Shown here: one piece after another, positions 34,709 through 45,833 of the stretch | Numbering within the stretch: the first letter of the stretch is position 1 | Layout of the letters: every line of letters starts with the position of its first letter | From: Scolanthus callimorphus | Lineage: Eukaryota > Cnidaria > Anthozoa > Actiniaria > Edwardsiidae | Assembly (NCBI GenBank): GCA_033964015.1 | Contig: CM066916.1 | Span: forward strand, 15,168,501 to 15,232,500 | DNA length: 64,000 nt | Direction of reading: 5' to 3' | The notes under the pieces: model-generated | Told to the model about the DNA's origin: nothing | What the model saw: the letters and a program-made list of their open reading frames with translations, nothing else | Database searches by the model: none | Position numbers and translations under genes: made by a program

Positions 34709-34780
34709 GCCTCTGTAGCTCAGTGGTTAGAGCACTGGTCTTGTAAACCAGGGGTCCAGAGTTCGAATCTCTGCAGGGGC
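34709..34780 (+). tRNA. tRNA-Thr (anticodon TGT)
   Basis: 72 nt. Acceptor GCCTCTG/CAGGGGC (one G-T pair), D arm GCTC..GAGC, anticodon stem CTGGT/ACCAG with loop CTTGTAA (anticodon TGT), T arm CAGAG-TTCGAAT-CTCTG. A T run (TTCTTTTTT) 4-13 nt downstream suits pol III termination. No intron. It reads ACA codons. Confidence 0.93.
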
Positions 34781-35003
34781 TTACCTTCTTTTTTAACTTT
34801 TGCATATTTCTTCTCTTTAACGCAACAAATCAGATATTATGACCTTGAAAGACCCTGTGTCCGATGGGTGTGAGAATGTTATGATCTGTTTGTTGTGTAC
34901 ATAGACTTATTTTACCACGGTAAAAACACTGACTACAGATAGTTACAATGACATTCAAAATATATATTTGAACGGTACTATTTTACAGGTTTGCAGTGGG
35001 AGA

Positions 35004-35179
35004 CACAGGGAATTTCTGGAGAAACCCATTCATGGGAAAAGCTAAATTTCCCATGGTAGAAGAATGGGAAGTGTTCGGATTTCCCATGGCTATCCATGTG
35101 AATTCCGAACACTTCTAATGCGTGTGCCTTGGGAAATTGAGCTTTTCCAGAGGAGGGATTTCTGCAGAAATTCCATGTG
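35004..35179. mobile_element. 176-bp foldback MITE, copy 1, TSD AGA
   Basis: CACAGGGAATTTCTGGAGAA...inverse TTTCTGCAGAAATTCCATGTG, flanked by AGA (35001-35003, 35180-35182). The paralogous block at about 39485 reads GTGGGAGAGCTGGG without it, an exact empty site. Confidence 0.88.
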
Positions 35180-35189
35180 AGAGCTGGGT

Positions 35190-35565
35190 CTAGAAAGAAT
35201 GATTCTCGAGACCCCTCTTTAGTTTTATCAGTGAGTCAGTGGTGCGTAATCTAAATCAGGTGGAAGATCATTCCACAAGACGGCACCACTATAGCTAAAG
35301 GACCGCTTCAAATAATCAGTACGTACGTGGCTTTGGGACGGCTAGCTTATAATATGCATCCTCTGAAATTGTAGGAGGCTTCGCGATAAGGATAAATATA
35401 AGATGGGGCTAGGCCATGTAGTGCTTTTGAACATGGTAATAGCTTTCTGTCTAGACCTTTCAACCTGCTGTCCCAGCCCAGCACACCGAGAACGTATTCA
35501 GAACTCGCGTCATAACTAGATTTAGTTATCACTCTGGCCGCACGCTAGACTGCTTGCAGTCCGTT
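35190..35565 (-). mobile_element. LINE reverse-transcriptase 3' fragment, copy 1
   Basis: The minus strand reads ARVITKSSYDASSEYVLGVL, GWDSRLKGLDRK, LAVPKPRTYV and RTTDSLIKLKRGLENHSF with stops and shifts. This is the post-catalytic tail of an animal CR1/L2-like non-LTR polymerase. A sister copy lies at 39500-39905. Confidence 0.7.
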
Positions 35566-35991
35566 CTGTGGCGAACGTTCGTGAAAACGAGCACGTGATA
35601 AAACGAGCGCCGATGGCTTGAAGTATCTTACTGTGCGACTACGTCAAGGCGGGCCATTTTGTAAGAAGTTAGACAATCAGAAAGAGCACAGAACAAAGGA
35701 TGTTGACTTTCTTGAGATCTCAGACATCGAAATATTCGCTTTTTCTCTAAAAATTGTTAAAATTAAGAGCAGAAATAACTTCGAAACACTTAAATACTCA
35801 TCGTCAGACATATTGCAGATCAATTTCCTTAAAATGGTTTGAATCTCTAAATGACAAGGAGTTGCGCGCGAGATGTGAACAGACAAAATAAAACAGAAGA
35901 AGAAAGGTAGGATCGCTGCTGTAATGATTTGTACCATTCACTGAGTTCATATACCATTTACCAAATTGCCAAAGATAGAATAAAAGTTTCT

Positions 35992-36035
35992 GCCGAAACC
36001 CGGACAGTTCAGAGCTCCTACGAACTCTCCGGTTT

Positions 36036-36085
<50 letters not shown>

Positions 36086-36091
36086 TTCGGC
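35992..36091 (-). pseudogene. tRNA-Phe-like (GAA) with T-loop insertion, copy 1
   Basis: Acceptor, D arm and anticodon arm (loop CTGAAGA, anticodon GAA) are normal. After GGTCCCTGGTTC about 30 extra nt follow, including a small AGAGTTC/GAGCTCT hairpin, before CCGGGTTTCGGC closes the acceptor. Total 100 nt. Probably not a functional tRNA. It could be a pol III-derived repeat. Confidence 0.75.
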
Positions 36092-36239
36092 AGGTGTTTC
36101 TCTACATCCTCTCTATTAAAAGAAACATGGGCACACAACGGAACTGTTCCTAGTCAGCTTATGCTGGCTCGTTCTACAATTTGAAGGCCGTTACCACCCT
36201 TGGCAATTTTAGTGCTTTCTAGACCCCATTATCTAGGAA

Positions 36240-36662
36240 AAGGTATAACGGACATGGCGATTATGGAACGTAATCCCGTTACGTCACGTACGCAGGAGCG
36301 CGAGCGTCACGCAACTGAAAGTTAAAACTAATGTGGCACGTCACTGCGAACAGTTCGTCAGGTATGATCGAATGTTACGTTTCTGCTTTATTCATAATTA
36401 GATGGTTTGGTTGGTGAGTATCACTTGACGGAGCCAAAATGACGTAATTGAGCCTTGGCAGCAATAAGTGCGCAGCGGAGTAACTAATAGATGCGCTTGT
36501 GGTTACAAGTGTAACTGCGCGATTAGCGACTACGCATGGTGTGAGTACAGTGGTCTGCTGACCAGCAAGAATCACCTTCCCGTTTCCCAATTACGCTTTG
36601 GCGACACCGATAGCGCCGGAGAAGAAGGATAGCACACGCTTGAAAAGTTGAAATTTCATTAA
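36240..36662 (+). pseudogene. Captured fibrinogen/CNTNAP-like exon fragment, copy 1
   Basis: Translates in pieces to HCEQFVRY, CACGYKCNCAISD, GLLTSKNHLPVSQLRFGDTD and GEEG, the same order as the exon at 57794-58395. It has internal stops and ends near the equivalent of the native stop codon. It sits on the + strand inside a repeat block, unlike the - strand genes. Confidence 0.8.
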
Positions 36663-37020
36663 GATCGTATATTAATAGTCACATAACTGAGATAGGGCAC
36701 TAATGTTAATTTTTCACAGGGGTACTGACGAGGTATAAGAAGAGGAGTGTAAGGAGAGCGTGTATGTGTTCTGCCAAGGGCAGGTCAACTTTACATCTTG
36801 TTTGCAAATGAAAGTAAAAAAGTTCAAAGGAAACACTCTTTCTCTAACTCACTTGCAAAGAAAACGTATGGTCGGAAGTTGTACCTTGTAATAGCTCTAT
36901 CATCAAGTGGTGTGTGGCAGAACCAGGATTCCTATCTGGCAAGCGGCGCGCCCCTTTCCAATGCGCTTCTTTTGATTATTTTGCCTGACCATGTCAACTT
37001 ATTATTTTGTCTGTTTCATG

Positions 37021-37215
37021 TCAACTCAAGAAAAATCATACCTAGTCATTGCCAAATATTTAAAAACAAGGCCAAATAAAAATGAGTTTATTCTAAACAA
37101 CTCCAACAGTTTTTCCCGTGGGTGTCAAATAATCGAACTTCAAATCGATCATCAATCTCCCGATGGAGTTCTTCGATTAATATTTTAATCGAACCCTATC
37201 GATCCAAATTTCGTA
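37021..37215 (+). repeat. Dispersed block, copy 1
   Basis: CTCAAGAAAAATCATACCTAG...TCTCCCGATGGAGTTCTTCG matches 47484-47690 in the same orientation. The CGATGGAGTTCTTCGATTAA segment leads into the tRNA-Thr-like sequence here, but not at 47 kb. Confidence 0.78.
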
Positions 37216-37282
37216 TTTAATTATACACCGCAGCTGAGAACTCTGCAAAACTACAATCAAAATTGCCTTTTAAAACGTAGAT

Positions 37283-37361
37283 GCCTCTGTAGCTCAGTGG
37301 TTAGAGCACTGGTCTTGTAAACCAGGGTCCAGAGTTCTAATCTCTGTACATGCTGCAGGGC
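37283..37361 (+). pseudogene. tRNA-Thr(TGT) pseudogene
   Basis: Identical to the 34709 gene through the anticodon arm. It then has one base fewer in the variable loop, TTCTAAT instead of TTCGAAT in the T loop (breaking the B box), and about 8 inserted bases before GCAGGGC. A T8 run follows. Confidence 0.85.
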
Positions 37362-37414
37362 CTTTTTTTTATGTTACTTTTGCATGTTTCTTCTCTTTTG
37401 TAACAAATTCAGAT

Positions 37415-38345
37415 ATTAAAGACCCTGTTACCGATGGGTGTGCCAAATAGTTTCGTAGTCAATAAAACTCTATGCTATTGAGGTAACGGTAAAAATAGTG
37501 AACTCAATCCGTTAAAATCTCGTGGAATTTCGATCCATACTTCGGTCTAAAACTGATTTATGAGATACATACGAAGTCATGGCACAACAAACTAATGGTG
37601 TTATTTTGAAAGCTTCTTAACCGTATTAGATAAACACAACAAACCAATCATAACATTGTCACACCCATCGGACACAGGGTCTTTGTGTAACTCAATGCGG
37701 GTAATTTAGATGCCGTGGATGTTCCATGCCATATTGTGTGCGCAACTTCGAGATGTGCTCTAGCTGCTCTAGTCTCTCGCTCAGTCACGACGGATTGAAT
37801 TCGTTTTTTTAGCGTATAGTGTGATTTGTAAACGCCTCGGTTGGAAAAAAACTAGTGCTAGTGAGGTATGATAGTAGCACTAGTACTACTTTTTCCAATA
37901 GAAAGTTGACTGACATCATGCATTGGCACCGTACCAACGATATTGACTGAAATTGGCAAAAATTATTGATTGAAGATTGAGAAAAATATATGTGCCGATA
38001 TTTAACAATTCATTGGATGAGGTTGGGCATGATAGTGGGAATTATCAACGCCGAGGCGGATAACACTAACTCGAGGCGTTTACAGATCTCAATATCATGC
38101 GAAGACCGAATTCAATAATTTGTTCTATTATTCAGGAACCAGGAATTCTTACCTGCACGGCGAATCGGTTTTTCAACTTCAGCTCACGTCGTATTTTCTT
38201 TCTCGTATTAAATTGAAACAGCCATGTTAAAAACAAATCACAAAGCGAATGTACTAGCTACGATTAAATAATTGATCAAATAAAAAGATAAAAGTGATAT
38301 GAGTGCGCATGCGTAGAAATCCACTATCGAATTTGTACGCCTTGT
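37415..38345 (+). repeat. Repeat-mosaic block (shared with 33.6 and 48.3-49.1 kb)
   Basis: 37415-37605 matches the 3' flank of the broken glycosyltransferase-like gene. 37690-37800 and 37890-38345 match 48297-48388 and 48600-49100 in direct orientation, including ATTTAGATGCCGTGGATGTT and GACATCATGCATTGGCACC. Confidence 0.75.
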
Positions 38346-38599
38346 ACAGATTGTTTAAAAAAGACATCACCGAATAACCCACAAACAAGACAGCAAACAT
38401 GAAAGATGCAGGCAAAGAAGATATGTTGTGGCAGAATGGAACATCACATGGTCAGAAGATATCATTCAAAAGTAGAGCTTTGGAATATTTTCATCGAACC
38501 ATATCGATTTCAAAAATTCGTATTTTTAAAATTATCGATCGCACATTTCCGCTGTCACAACTCTGCAAAATTGCAATCAAAATTATTTCTTTGCCCTTA

Positions 38600-39174
38600 G
38601 GGACAGGTCATTATTTATCGCCTGGGGGTGGGGGGGGGGGGGGGAGTAAGAGGATTTTGGGTAATACAAGGTCAAAATGCAGTGATCCTCCCTCTAGAAG
38701 CACAATGATTAACGTGATCCCCCCCTCAGAGCAGTTTAAACGTTTTCGTGATCCCCCCGACCCCTATTTGACCTAGTAGAAGACAGTTTACAGATAGAGG
38801 GGATCTCATTTTTCTTTCCTCGCGCCCGAATTTTGATAAACGCATTTCATCAAGCCTCAGAAAAAGTGTAGATAAACATTCCGTTTTATTTTGTGTATAG
38901 TAAACAAATCCAGTAGGTTTTATTATTCGTGCGCGCAATTGCGCGCCGAAATTGTTATTATTCATTTGCGTGAAGCGCGACCCAAATGACGAATTTCTAT
39001 GCCTGTAACTTCGAACTCACGCTTACTCTTCTTTCAAACATAGTGACTACCCGCCAGGCCTATCACTGCAGGGTATTTTTGGTACAGTTTGTTTTTCCGA
39101 GCCAAGATACACTTGTTCTTGTGATTTGTGCGAAGGTAGTGTCTTCGTTGTGCGAATAAATAATGACCGGTCCC
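38600..39174. mobile_element. 575-bp MITE, TSD TTA
   Basis: GGGACAGGTCATTATTTAT and inverse ATAAATAATGACCGGTCCC, flanked by TTA (38597-38599, 39175-39177). The paralogous position near 34688 reads GCCTTTATGCACTTA without it. The interior has a poly-G run (38629-38643) and GATCCCCCC repeats. A related interior recurs at 62.76-62.94 kb. The 3-bp TTA fits PIF/Harbinger. Confidence 0.85.
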
Positions 39175-39198
39175 TTATGCATTAGAAGTACCGCATAG

Positions 39199-39270
39199 GC
39201 CTCTGTAGCTCAGTGGTTAGAGCACTGGTCTTGTAAACCAGGGGTCCAGAGTTCGAATCTCTGTAGGGGC
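39199..39270 (+). tRNA. tRNA-Thr (anticodon TGT), second copy
   Basis: Same 72-nt sequence as 34709-34780 except C to T at the first base of the 3' acceptor strand (TAGGGGC), giving a tolerated G-U pair. Both boxes are intact and a TTCTTTTTT run follows. Confidence 0.9.
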
Positions 39271-39499
39271 TTACCTTCTTTTTTAACTTTTGCATATTTC
39301 TTCTCTTTAACGCAACAAATCAGATATTAGGAGCTTTAAAGACCCTGTGTCCGATGGATGTGAGAATGTTATGATCTGTTTGTTGTACATAGACTTATTT
39401 TACCACGGTAAAAACACTGACTACAGTTAGTTACAATGACATACAAAAATATATATTTGAACGGTACTGTTTTACATGTTTGAAGTGGGAGAGCTGGGT

Positions 39500-39905
39500 C
39501 TACAAAGCATGATGCTCGAGACTTTAATTTTATCAGTGAGTCAGTGGTGCGCAATCTAAATCAGGTGGTAGATCATTCCACCAGACGGCACCACTATAGC
39601 TAACGGACCGCTTCAAATAATCAGTACGTACGTGGCTTTGGAACGGCTAGCTTATAATATGCATCCTGAAATTGTAGGAGGCTTCGCGATAAGGAAACAA
39701 TATTTTCAATATAAGATGGGGCTAGGCCAGATGGACCCATATGTAATTCTTTGAACATGGTAATATCTTTCTGTTTAACCCTTTTAACGTGCACACCCTG
39801 TCCCAGCCGAGCACACCGACAAAGTGTTCAGAACTCGCGTCATAACTAGATTTAGTTATCACTCTGGCCGCACGCTAGACTGCTTGCAGTCCCTTCTTTG
39901 GCGAA
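39500..39905 (-). mobile_element. LINE reverse-transcriptase 3' fragment, copy 2
   Basis: Duplicate of the fragment at 35190-35565, equally decayed (RTTDSLIKLK, WDxxxKG-type segments on the minus strand). It arose by block duplication, not separate retrotransposition. Confidence 0.68.
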
Positions 39906-40514
39906 CGTTCGTGAAAACGAGCACGTGATAAAACGAGCGCCGATGGCTTGAAGTACTTACTGTGCGACTACGTCAAAACGGGCCATTTTGTAAGAAGTTA
40001 GACAATCAGAAAGAGCACAGAACAAAGGATGTTGACTTTCTTGAGATCTCAGACATCGAAATATTCGCTTTTTCTCTAAAAAATTGTTAAAATCAAGAGC
40101 AAAAATAACTGCGAAACACTTTAATACTTATCGTCAAACGTATTGCAGATCAATTTCCTTAAAATGGTTTTAATCTCTAAATGAGAAGAAGTTGCGAGAT
40201 GTGGAGAAGGGTGTTGAACATCACATAGTGGTCAGACAAAATAATCAAAAGAAACGCATTGGAAAGGGGCGCGCCACCTTCAGATGGGACGCCCGGTTCT
40301 CCCACACACCACTTGCTGATAGAGCTATTACAAGGTACCACTTCCGACCATATTTTTTCTTCACAAGTGAAGAGATTTGTTAAAGAAAGAGTATTTCCTT
40401 TGACCTTTTTTACTTTCATTTGCAAACAAGATGTAAACTTGACCTGCCCTTGGCAGAACACACACACGCTCTCCTTACACTCCTCTTCTTATATCTCGTC
40501 AGTACCCCTGGTAG

Positions 40515-40815
40515 TCGTTAATCGCGCATTTACACTTCAAACCACCAGAGAGCGCATCTATTTGTATTAGTTACTCTCCGCTGCGCACTTGGTGCTGCCG
40601 AGGGTCAATTACGTCATTTTAGATCCATCAAGTGATACCCACCAACCAAACCATCTAATTATAAATAAAGCAGAAGCGTAACATTCATACCTGATGAACT
40701 GTTCGCAGTGACTTGAGACGCTAGTTAAAGCGTTCAGGTTGCGTGAAACTCGCTTCTGTGTACGTGACGTAACGGGATTACGACCCATAATGGTCATATC
40801 CGTTATACGTTTTCC
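40515..40815 (-). pseudogene. Captured fibrinogen/CNTNAP-like exon fragment, copy 2
   Basis: The minus strand reads HCEQFIRYECYASALF and WFGWWVSLDGSKMT, then stops. The downstream half, present in copy 1, is deleted. Confidence 0.78.
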
Positions 40816-40963
40816 TAGATAATGGGGTCTAGAAAGCACTAAAATTGCCACGGGTGGTAACGGCCTTCAAATTGTAGAACGAGCCAGCATAAGTTAACTA
40901 GGAACAGTTCCGTTGTGTGCCCATGTTATAAGACAGAGGATGTAGAAAACTGATCTAACAACT

Positions 40964-40980
40964 GCCGAAATAGCTCAGTC

Positions 40981-41019
<39 letters not shown>

Positions 41020-41064
41020 AAACCGGAGAGTTCGTAGGAACTCTAAACTGTCCCGGGTTTCGGC
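40964..41064 (+). pseudogene. tRNA-Phe-like (GAA) with T-loop insertion, copy 2
   Basis: 101 nt. Acceptor GCCGAAA, anticodon GAA, then GGTTC followed by CCGGAGAGTTCGTAGGAACT-containing extra sequence before CCCGGGTTTCGGC. Nearly the same insertion as copy 1, so it predates the duplication. Confidence 0.75.
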
Positions 41065-42908
41065 AAAATTTTTTCTTTGGCAATTTGGTAAATGATATTA
41101 GTCCAGTAAATGAATGAAAAGGTTGGACAAAAATGATAACAAAGGTTTCTCACCAGGAACATGTTTACTAGTGTTCCGTTGGTCCACCCGAATCCTCCCA
41201 TGGCAACTTCCTTATTTTGAGTTTTGAAAATTCCTCATTGTAGCACTATTGTTACCGCCATTGTTATTCATGAGTTTGCACTTAGCCTTGCACTTAGCCT
41301 TCCAAACCAGAAGATATTCTATAGTGTGTATATCAAAAATACTTCCATATTCTCTGCCCCAGGGGCCATGGTTTGATTCACAGACGTGATTTATAAATCG
41401 CTAGCCACGTCACAAATAAATATCTAGCTTTTTGGCGTTTAGTTTCGATTTTTTACGCAAATTTAACGCTTTCAATATAGACTTCGTACGGGATTTGAAA
41501 ATATGAGTTCCGTAAATACCAGAAAATGTCTTTTTAGGCAATTTTTATTGCCAAGAAGTTACTAAATAAAGTGAAATGATCATTCTTGGAAGTCAGAAAT
41601 ATTCAGAGATTAGCCGGGCCGGCGCTACACTCTATAAAATTCATTCTCAGAAACAGTGGAAAATAGTTAAGTGCTGCGAACAACAAAGGTTAAAACAAGC
41701 TGCCAAAAGAACTCGGTAATTTTTACCTTTCGCATGATCTCATTTTTGCTGATTTTCTTCCTGTGATACTAGAGAGTGTCAGGAACAATATTAAGAGCGA
41801 CTCTCTGTAAGGACCGAGTGACTTCGTGTGAAAATGTGGCACAAGGTTGAAAGATTGACCCCCCTCATATTTTATCCAGAGATAGCCTATGGTATGCTAG
41901 TAAACGTGATATATTTTTTATGTTTGAAAAATAAAGCAATGTAGAGAAAATTTCGAAAAACCACCGCCGGGTCGTGAAGCTCAAAAATGACTAAAACAGC
42001 ATGCGATCCTACGTTCAAATAACGGAACTCGCGCGAAGGCGCAAAATAAAACTTGCATTTATTTGCATCATAATTTCATTTTAGAGGTATCAAAGATTTG
42101 AAACCATCCAGATGTTTAATTAAAGCTAACATTTTAAGTTCTTGGCGAGCACTCAAAGAAGGCTGAAATTTCACATTTTGAAAATCTAAAATTTCACTTT
42201 ATTTTGAAACAATGAAAAATGCAGGCGGTATTATTCAGAATTTATTGAAACTTGGAATTTAACAAGTACTTAAGATATATTTAGCCCGGGTATAAAAATT
42301 ATTCTTGGAAAACATATCTGAGACGAGAACGAGTACACTCAATTTACCCTAATTAAGCCAATTTTCTCGCGGAACTGTAAACAATCTCCTAAGAAAGATC
42401 CTGAGAAATCTCACATTTTTCCAGAAAGAAGCCGGAAATATACTAGATTTACAGCTTACCATTTATTAGAAACGCCGTGGAGATAAACTAAATCCGTGGC
42501 AAAAATCGGCAATTCCGCTTTTCTGCTTTTTTTTATCTTTCATCTCTGAAAATTGCCCTATTTCTCGATTTTAAAAGTTTTTCTTCCGTCAAAACCCGAA
42601 ATATCCCCAACATTTTTCGGAAATTTTCTAAAATCCCGAATGCTGAGAAAACCTCTACCCTTTTGAAAAAATCTACCCGATATATTTTGATTTCACGAAA
42701 CAGACCAAAAATCCGAAAATTCCCCTAGTGAATTCGAATTTCTTACTGCAAAAATCACTAAAAAAATCTCCCACTCTTTTTCTTAAACATTATGCCATTT
42801 TCTGGCAATTCTAGGCGTCTTGACTTCTGAATTTCTAACTCGAAAAATTGAAAGAGAATGAGGAAATATACCCCTTATTCCCAAGTTTACCAAGAACAAA
42901 TTGTGGAA

Positions 42909-43190
42909 TTACCACTGTATGCATTGCTACGCGACCTCAAAATTCACGGTTGCGATTGGCGATTCTCAGCAAAGGAATTGTAATGTCAATTTTCTTGAGT
43001 CAGAAAGTTCATAATTCTAGGACAGAAAGCCAAAGGATAGCTTACAATTATTTTAATTGATTTTACAAATAATGTCGACCCACCGAAGTAGCCCAATCCA
43101 ACGTTTTAGTTTTGATTGACGGCTAAAAATCGCCAATCGCCCATCGCAACAGTGAATTTTGAGGTTGCGTAGCAATGCATACAGTGGTAA
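42909..43190. mobile_element. 282-bp MITE, copy 2 (inverted)
   Basis: Same length and TIRs as 5363-5644, in opposite orientation. It lies in the loop of the 6.3-kb palindrome. Confidence 0.82.
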
Positions 43191-43869
43191 GTCCCCCTTT
43201 TTCCAAAAAAGGCTGTGTGTATCTTGCGTTTTGCGTCACAGAGCATAGGATACACTAGATACACCTGCTACTCCCCCACCCTATTCCTAGGAGTTGTATC
43301 AACCTCAAGAGCATTATAACACTGGATCAGTACCAGAGTACCCTATATGACCATTCCCTTATTATGTGTACGTGTATGTACACATTGTAGTAACTTTTAT
43401 ACAGTATCCATCCTCCTCTAGCCAATTATCCAACATCCTTTCGGCTCGGTGCATTTGCCGTCTGTGTTGTGCCTATTTTAGAAAAGGTTGCACCGTCACA
43501 GCTGCCTATTATAGCGTGCGTCGGGAGAAACTAGGTAGAAAAAAGAAGTTAATTTTCGTGTTAGCCAGTGCAAAATGTTTTTGCGAGCATGTATAAGCAG
43601 GGTGATAAAAAATAATGGCTATTTAAAAAAACAGTATCCATGAGTTATGACGCATCGCAAGCAACAACGGACAGTTCTGGTGCAACCATTTCTGAAATAA
43701 TATGACACATCACCAACGGAATGGCCATATATGGGGTACTACAGATGCAGCGTTCGTAACAATGCTCTTGAGACAGATACACTCCTAGGGACGATAGGGG
43801 ACGGGTGTTTGATTCAGGTGTATCCATTGTTCTGTGTCGCATGGAAATAAGTGATATATTTTCCCGATT
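43191..43869. other. Loop region of the 6.3-kb palindrome
   Basis: Single-copy spacer with an inverted GATACACTAGATACACCTG-type pair (about 43248 and 43818) and TCTCAAGAGCATT-like segments. It is partly self-complementary and has no gene. Confidence 0.5.
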
Positions 43870-45251
43870 TTCTTTCAATTTTTAGAGTTAGAAATTCAAA
43901 AATGAAGGTGCCTAGAATTGCCGGAAAACGGCATGTTGTTTTTAAGAAAAAGTGTGGGAGATTTTTCCGGAGATTTTGTAGTAAGAAAATCGAATTTACT
44001 AGGGGAATTTTCGTATTTTTGGTGTGTTTCGTAAAACCAAAATATGTCGGGTAGTTTTTTTCAAAAAAGTGGGGCTTTTCTCGGCATTCAGGACTTTAGA
44101 AAATTTCCGAAAAATGTTGGGGATATTTCGGGTTATGACTGAAGAAAAACTTTTAAAATCGAGAAACAGGGCAATTTTCAGAGATCAAAGATAAAAAAAA
44201 GCAGAAAAGCGGAATTGCCGATTTTTGCCACGGATTTAAACTACTGGTCGTGTATTTGTACTTTTGCGTTCTTGCCCCGACATTACGAAGAATTTTTTTC
44301 GGCAAACAAAGTGAAAATCTTCCATATGGCGTGTTTTTCCCACGCTCACTGCTTACTCTTGTACAGCTTGTTTGTCGCAATAAAAACTTGTTTGTATATT
44401 CAAACTCTAAAGGAGTAATTTCTGAGGTTCAGAAAGACTGTTCAAACGATTTAGCTAGCTATTTCGATCTCTGATTTCCCTGTAGCTAGCTGGAGATAAA
44501 GTGCAGTCAACCGACTCATTGGACAAAACAAAGGCAATTAACGTTTGTCACGCAATATTCTCGCACGTGGAAGGGACAGTGCGTTTGTCACAATAAATAT
44601 CATTTGTTTCTATCATTAAACTCTACCTTGATCTAAAAAACCCTGTGGCCTTAACAGATCTCTCTTTGAAGAATTCAGGCTCGTCATGGCAAATAGAAAA
44701 ATGACGCGTGTCCACGGTCCGCACTAAATTACTGCGTCCTTGAGTTGTGTCATTTTGTAAAAACAATAAAATCAAAATGGGAACAGCGACAAAATAAAAC
44801 AGCCCAAAGTAGTAGCAGTGACAGCGATTTCTTTTTCTGCGGAATAATGAAAATTGTACTTACCAAGGCGTGGTCGTAAAGACTTAAATATTGTTATGAA
44901 TGTCAAAAAATAAAAACTTAACAGTCTCGAGAAGAGTCTAGGCAAATGATAAAATTTAGGAAAAATACATTTGCGGTCTAGATTCTCCATCACAATCAGT
45001 TTTCTTGCGTTACAAATCCCGACCTCTGGGAAAGTCATACCCTCTCGCGCCTCAGCATTTTGGGTGTGGCAGTAAAATATCGAAACTCGCCCTGTTGGGC
45101 CGAGCAACCCCGCACAAAAGTCTTGGGAGTACCCCATCCCCATCCCCTTCCGGGTGACCCAGCGTCAATCCCACTGTTGTTTAATTTTGTATCGCCTTCT
45201 TGCACGACAGTAAGGGGACAAATAGGTATTCCTTGTTATTCTGCGCTTGTC

Positions 45252-45833
45252 AACCTCGTTCCCAGGACCTTCTGGGTAATTTTCAAGATGGCGTGTCACT
45301 CGGAAGAAGACCCTGGCAAAGGCTGGGGCCTTTCCACAGGGAGACCACCTAAGTAAAACAGTGAAAATCCGATATGGCTTGCGGAAAGCCGGAAAGATGG
45401 CACAAATCATGAACACATGTCATTAAGATTAATTTTAGCCCCGACTTCGGCCCTCTTTTTCCGGCTGTCTGCCTTCCATATCGGACTTTAACTGTTTTCT
45501 TAAGCGGTCTCCCTGTGGATAAAGCCCCAGCCTTTGCCAGGGTCTTCTTCATTCTCGTACCCAGAGCTCCCCGGCTCGCTCCTCGCAGGGGAGGCTCTGG
45601 TGACATCCATTTGAGGACCTTTGCCGATTGGCTGGTTTTGAACGTTGGTGCATGCGCAGAAAGATCTTTCTCTCAACGGCTCTGTATCAAATCTCGCGCA
45701 TGCGTCAATGGCTGTCACCAGAGCCTCCCCCGTGAGGAGACGAGCCAGGGAGCTCTGGGTAAGAGAATGGGGTCTTCTTCCGAGTGACCTGCCATCTTGA
45801 AAATTACCCAGAAGACCCTGGGAACGAGGTTGT
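45252..45833. mobile_element. 0.58-kb long-TIR element, 9-bp TSD
   Basis: AACCTCGTTCCCAGGACCTT and inverse AAGACCCTGGGAACGAGGTT; GCGCTTGTC flanks both sides (45243-45251, 45834-45842). The arms of about 150 bp are continuous once the 220-bp insert is removed. A 9-bp TSD suggests MULE. Confidence 0.8.
45551..45770. mobile_element. 220-bp foldback element, perfect 10-bp TSD
   Basis: ATTCTCGTACCCAGAGCTCC ... GGAGCTCTGGGTAAGAGAAT, flanked by GGTCTTCTTC at 45541-45550 and 45771-45780. Deleting it with one TSD copy restores the surrounding TIR arm exactly. Relatives lie at 49.9, 50.18-50.40 and 57.43-57.62 kb. Confidence 0.88.

Larger units (their letters stand above)
34690..35890 (+). repeat. Direct repeat block, copy 1 (tRNA-Thr plus LINE fragment)
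   Basis: Matches 39180-40240 in the same orientation over about 1.1 kb. It differs mainly by the 176-bp MITE at 35004-35179, present only here. Confidence 0.82.
35935..36960 (+). repeat. Inverted repeat block, copy 1 (tRNA-Phe-like plus captured exon)
   Basis: Inverse of 40250-41099 with gaps. It includes the tRNA-Phe-like sequence, the fibrinogen-like exon fragment and a GGCGCGCC-containing end. The other copy lacks about 186 bp between CGACTAC and CAGGGGTACTG. Confidence 0.8.
39180..40240 (+). repeat. Direct repeat block, copy 2
   Basis: The counterpart of 34690-35890. It includes tRNA-Thr and the LINE fragment and lacks the 176-bp MITE. Confidence 0.82.
40250..41099 (-). repeat. Inverted repeat block, copy 2
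   Basis: Inverse of 35935-36960. It ends exactly where the 6.3-kb palindromic element begins at 41100. Confidence 0.8.

Noticed and set aside
45060..45787. Short plus-strand frames
   Set aside because: They fall in nested TIR elements and read through inverted repeats. No domains.
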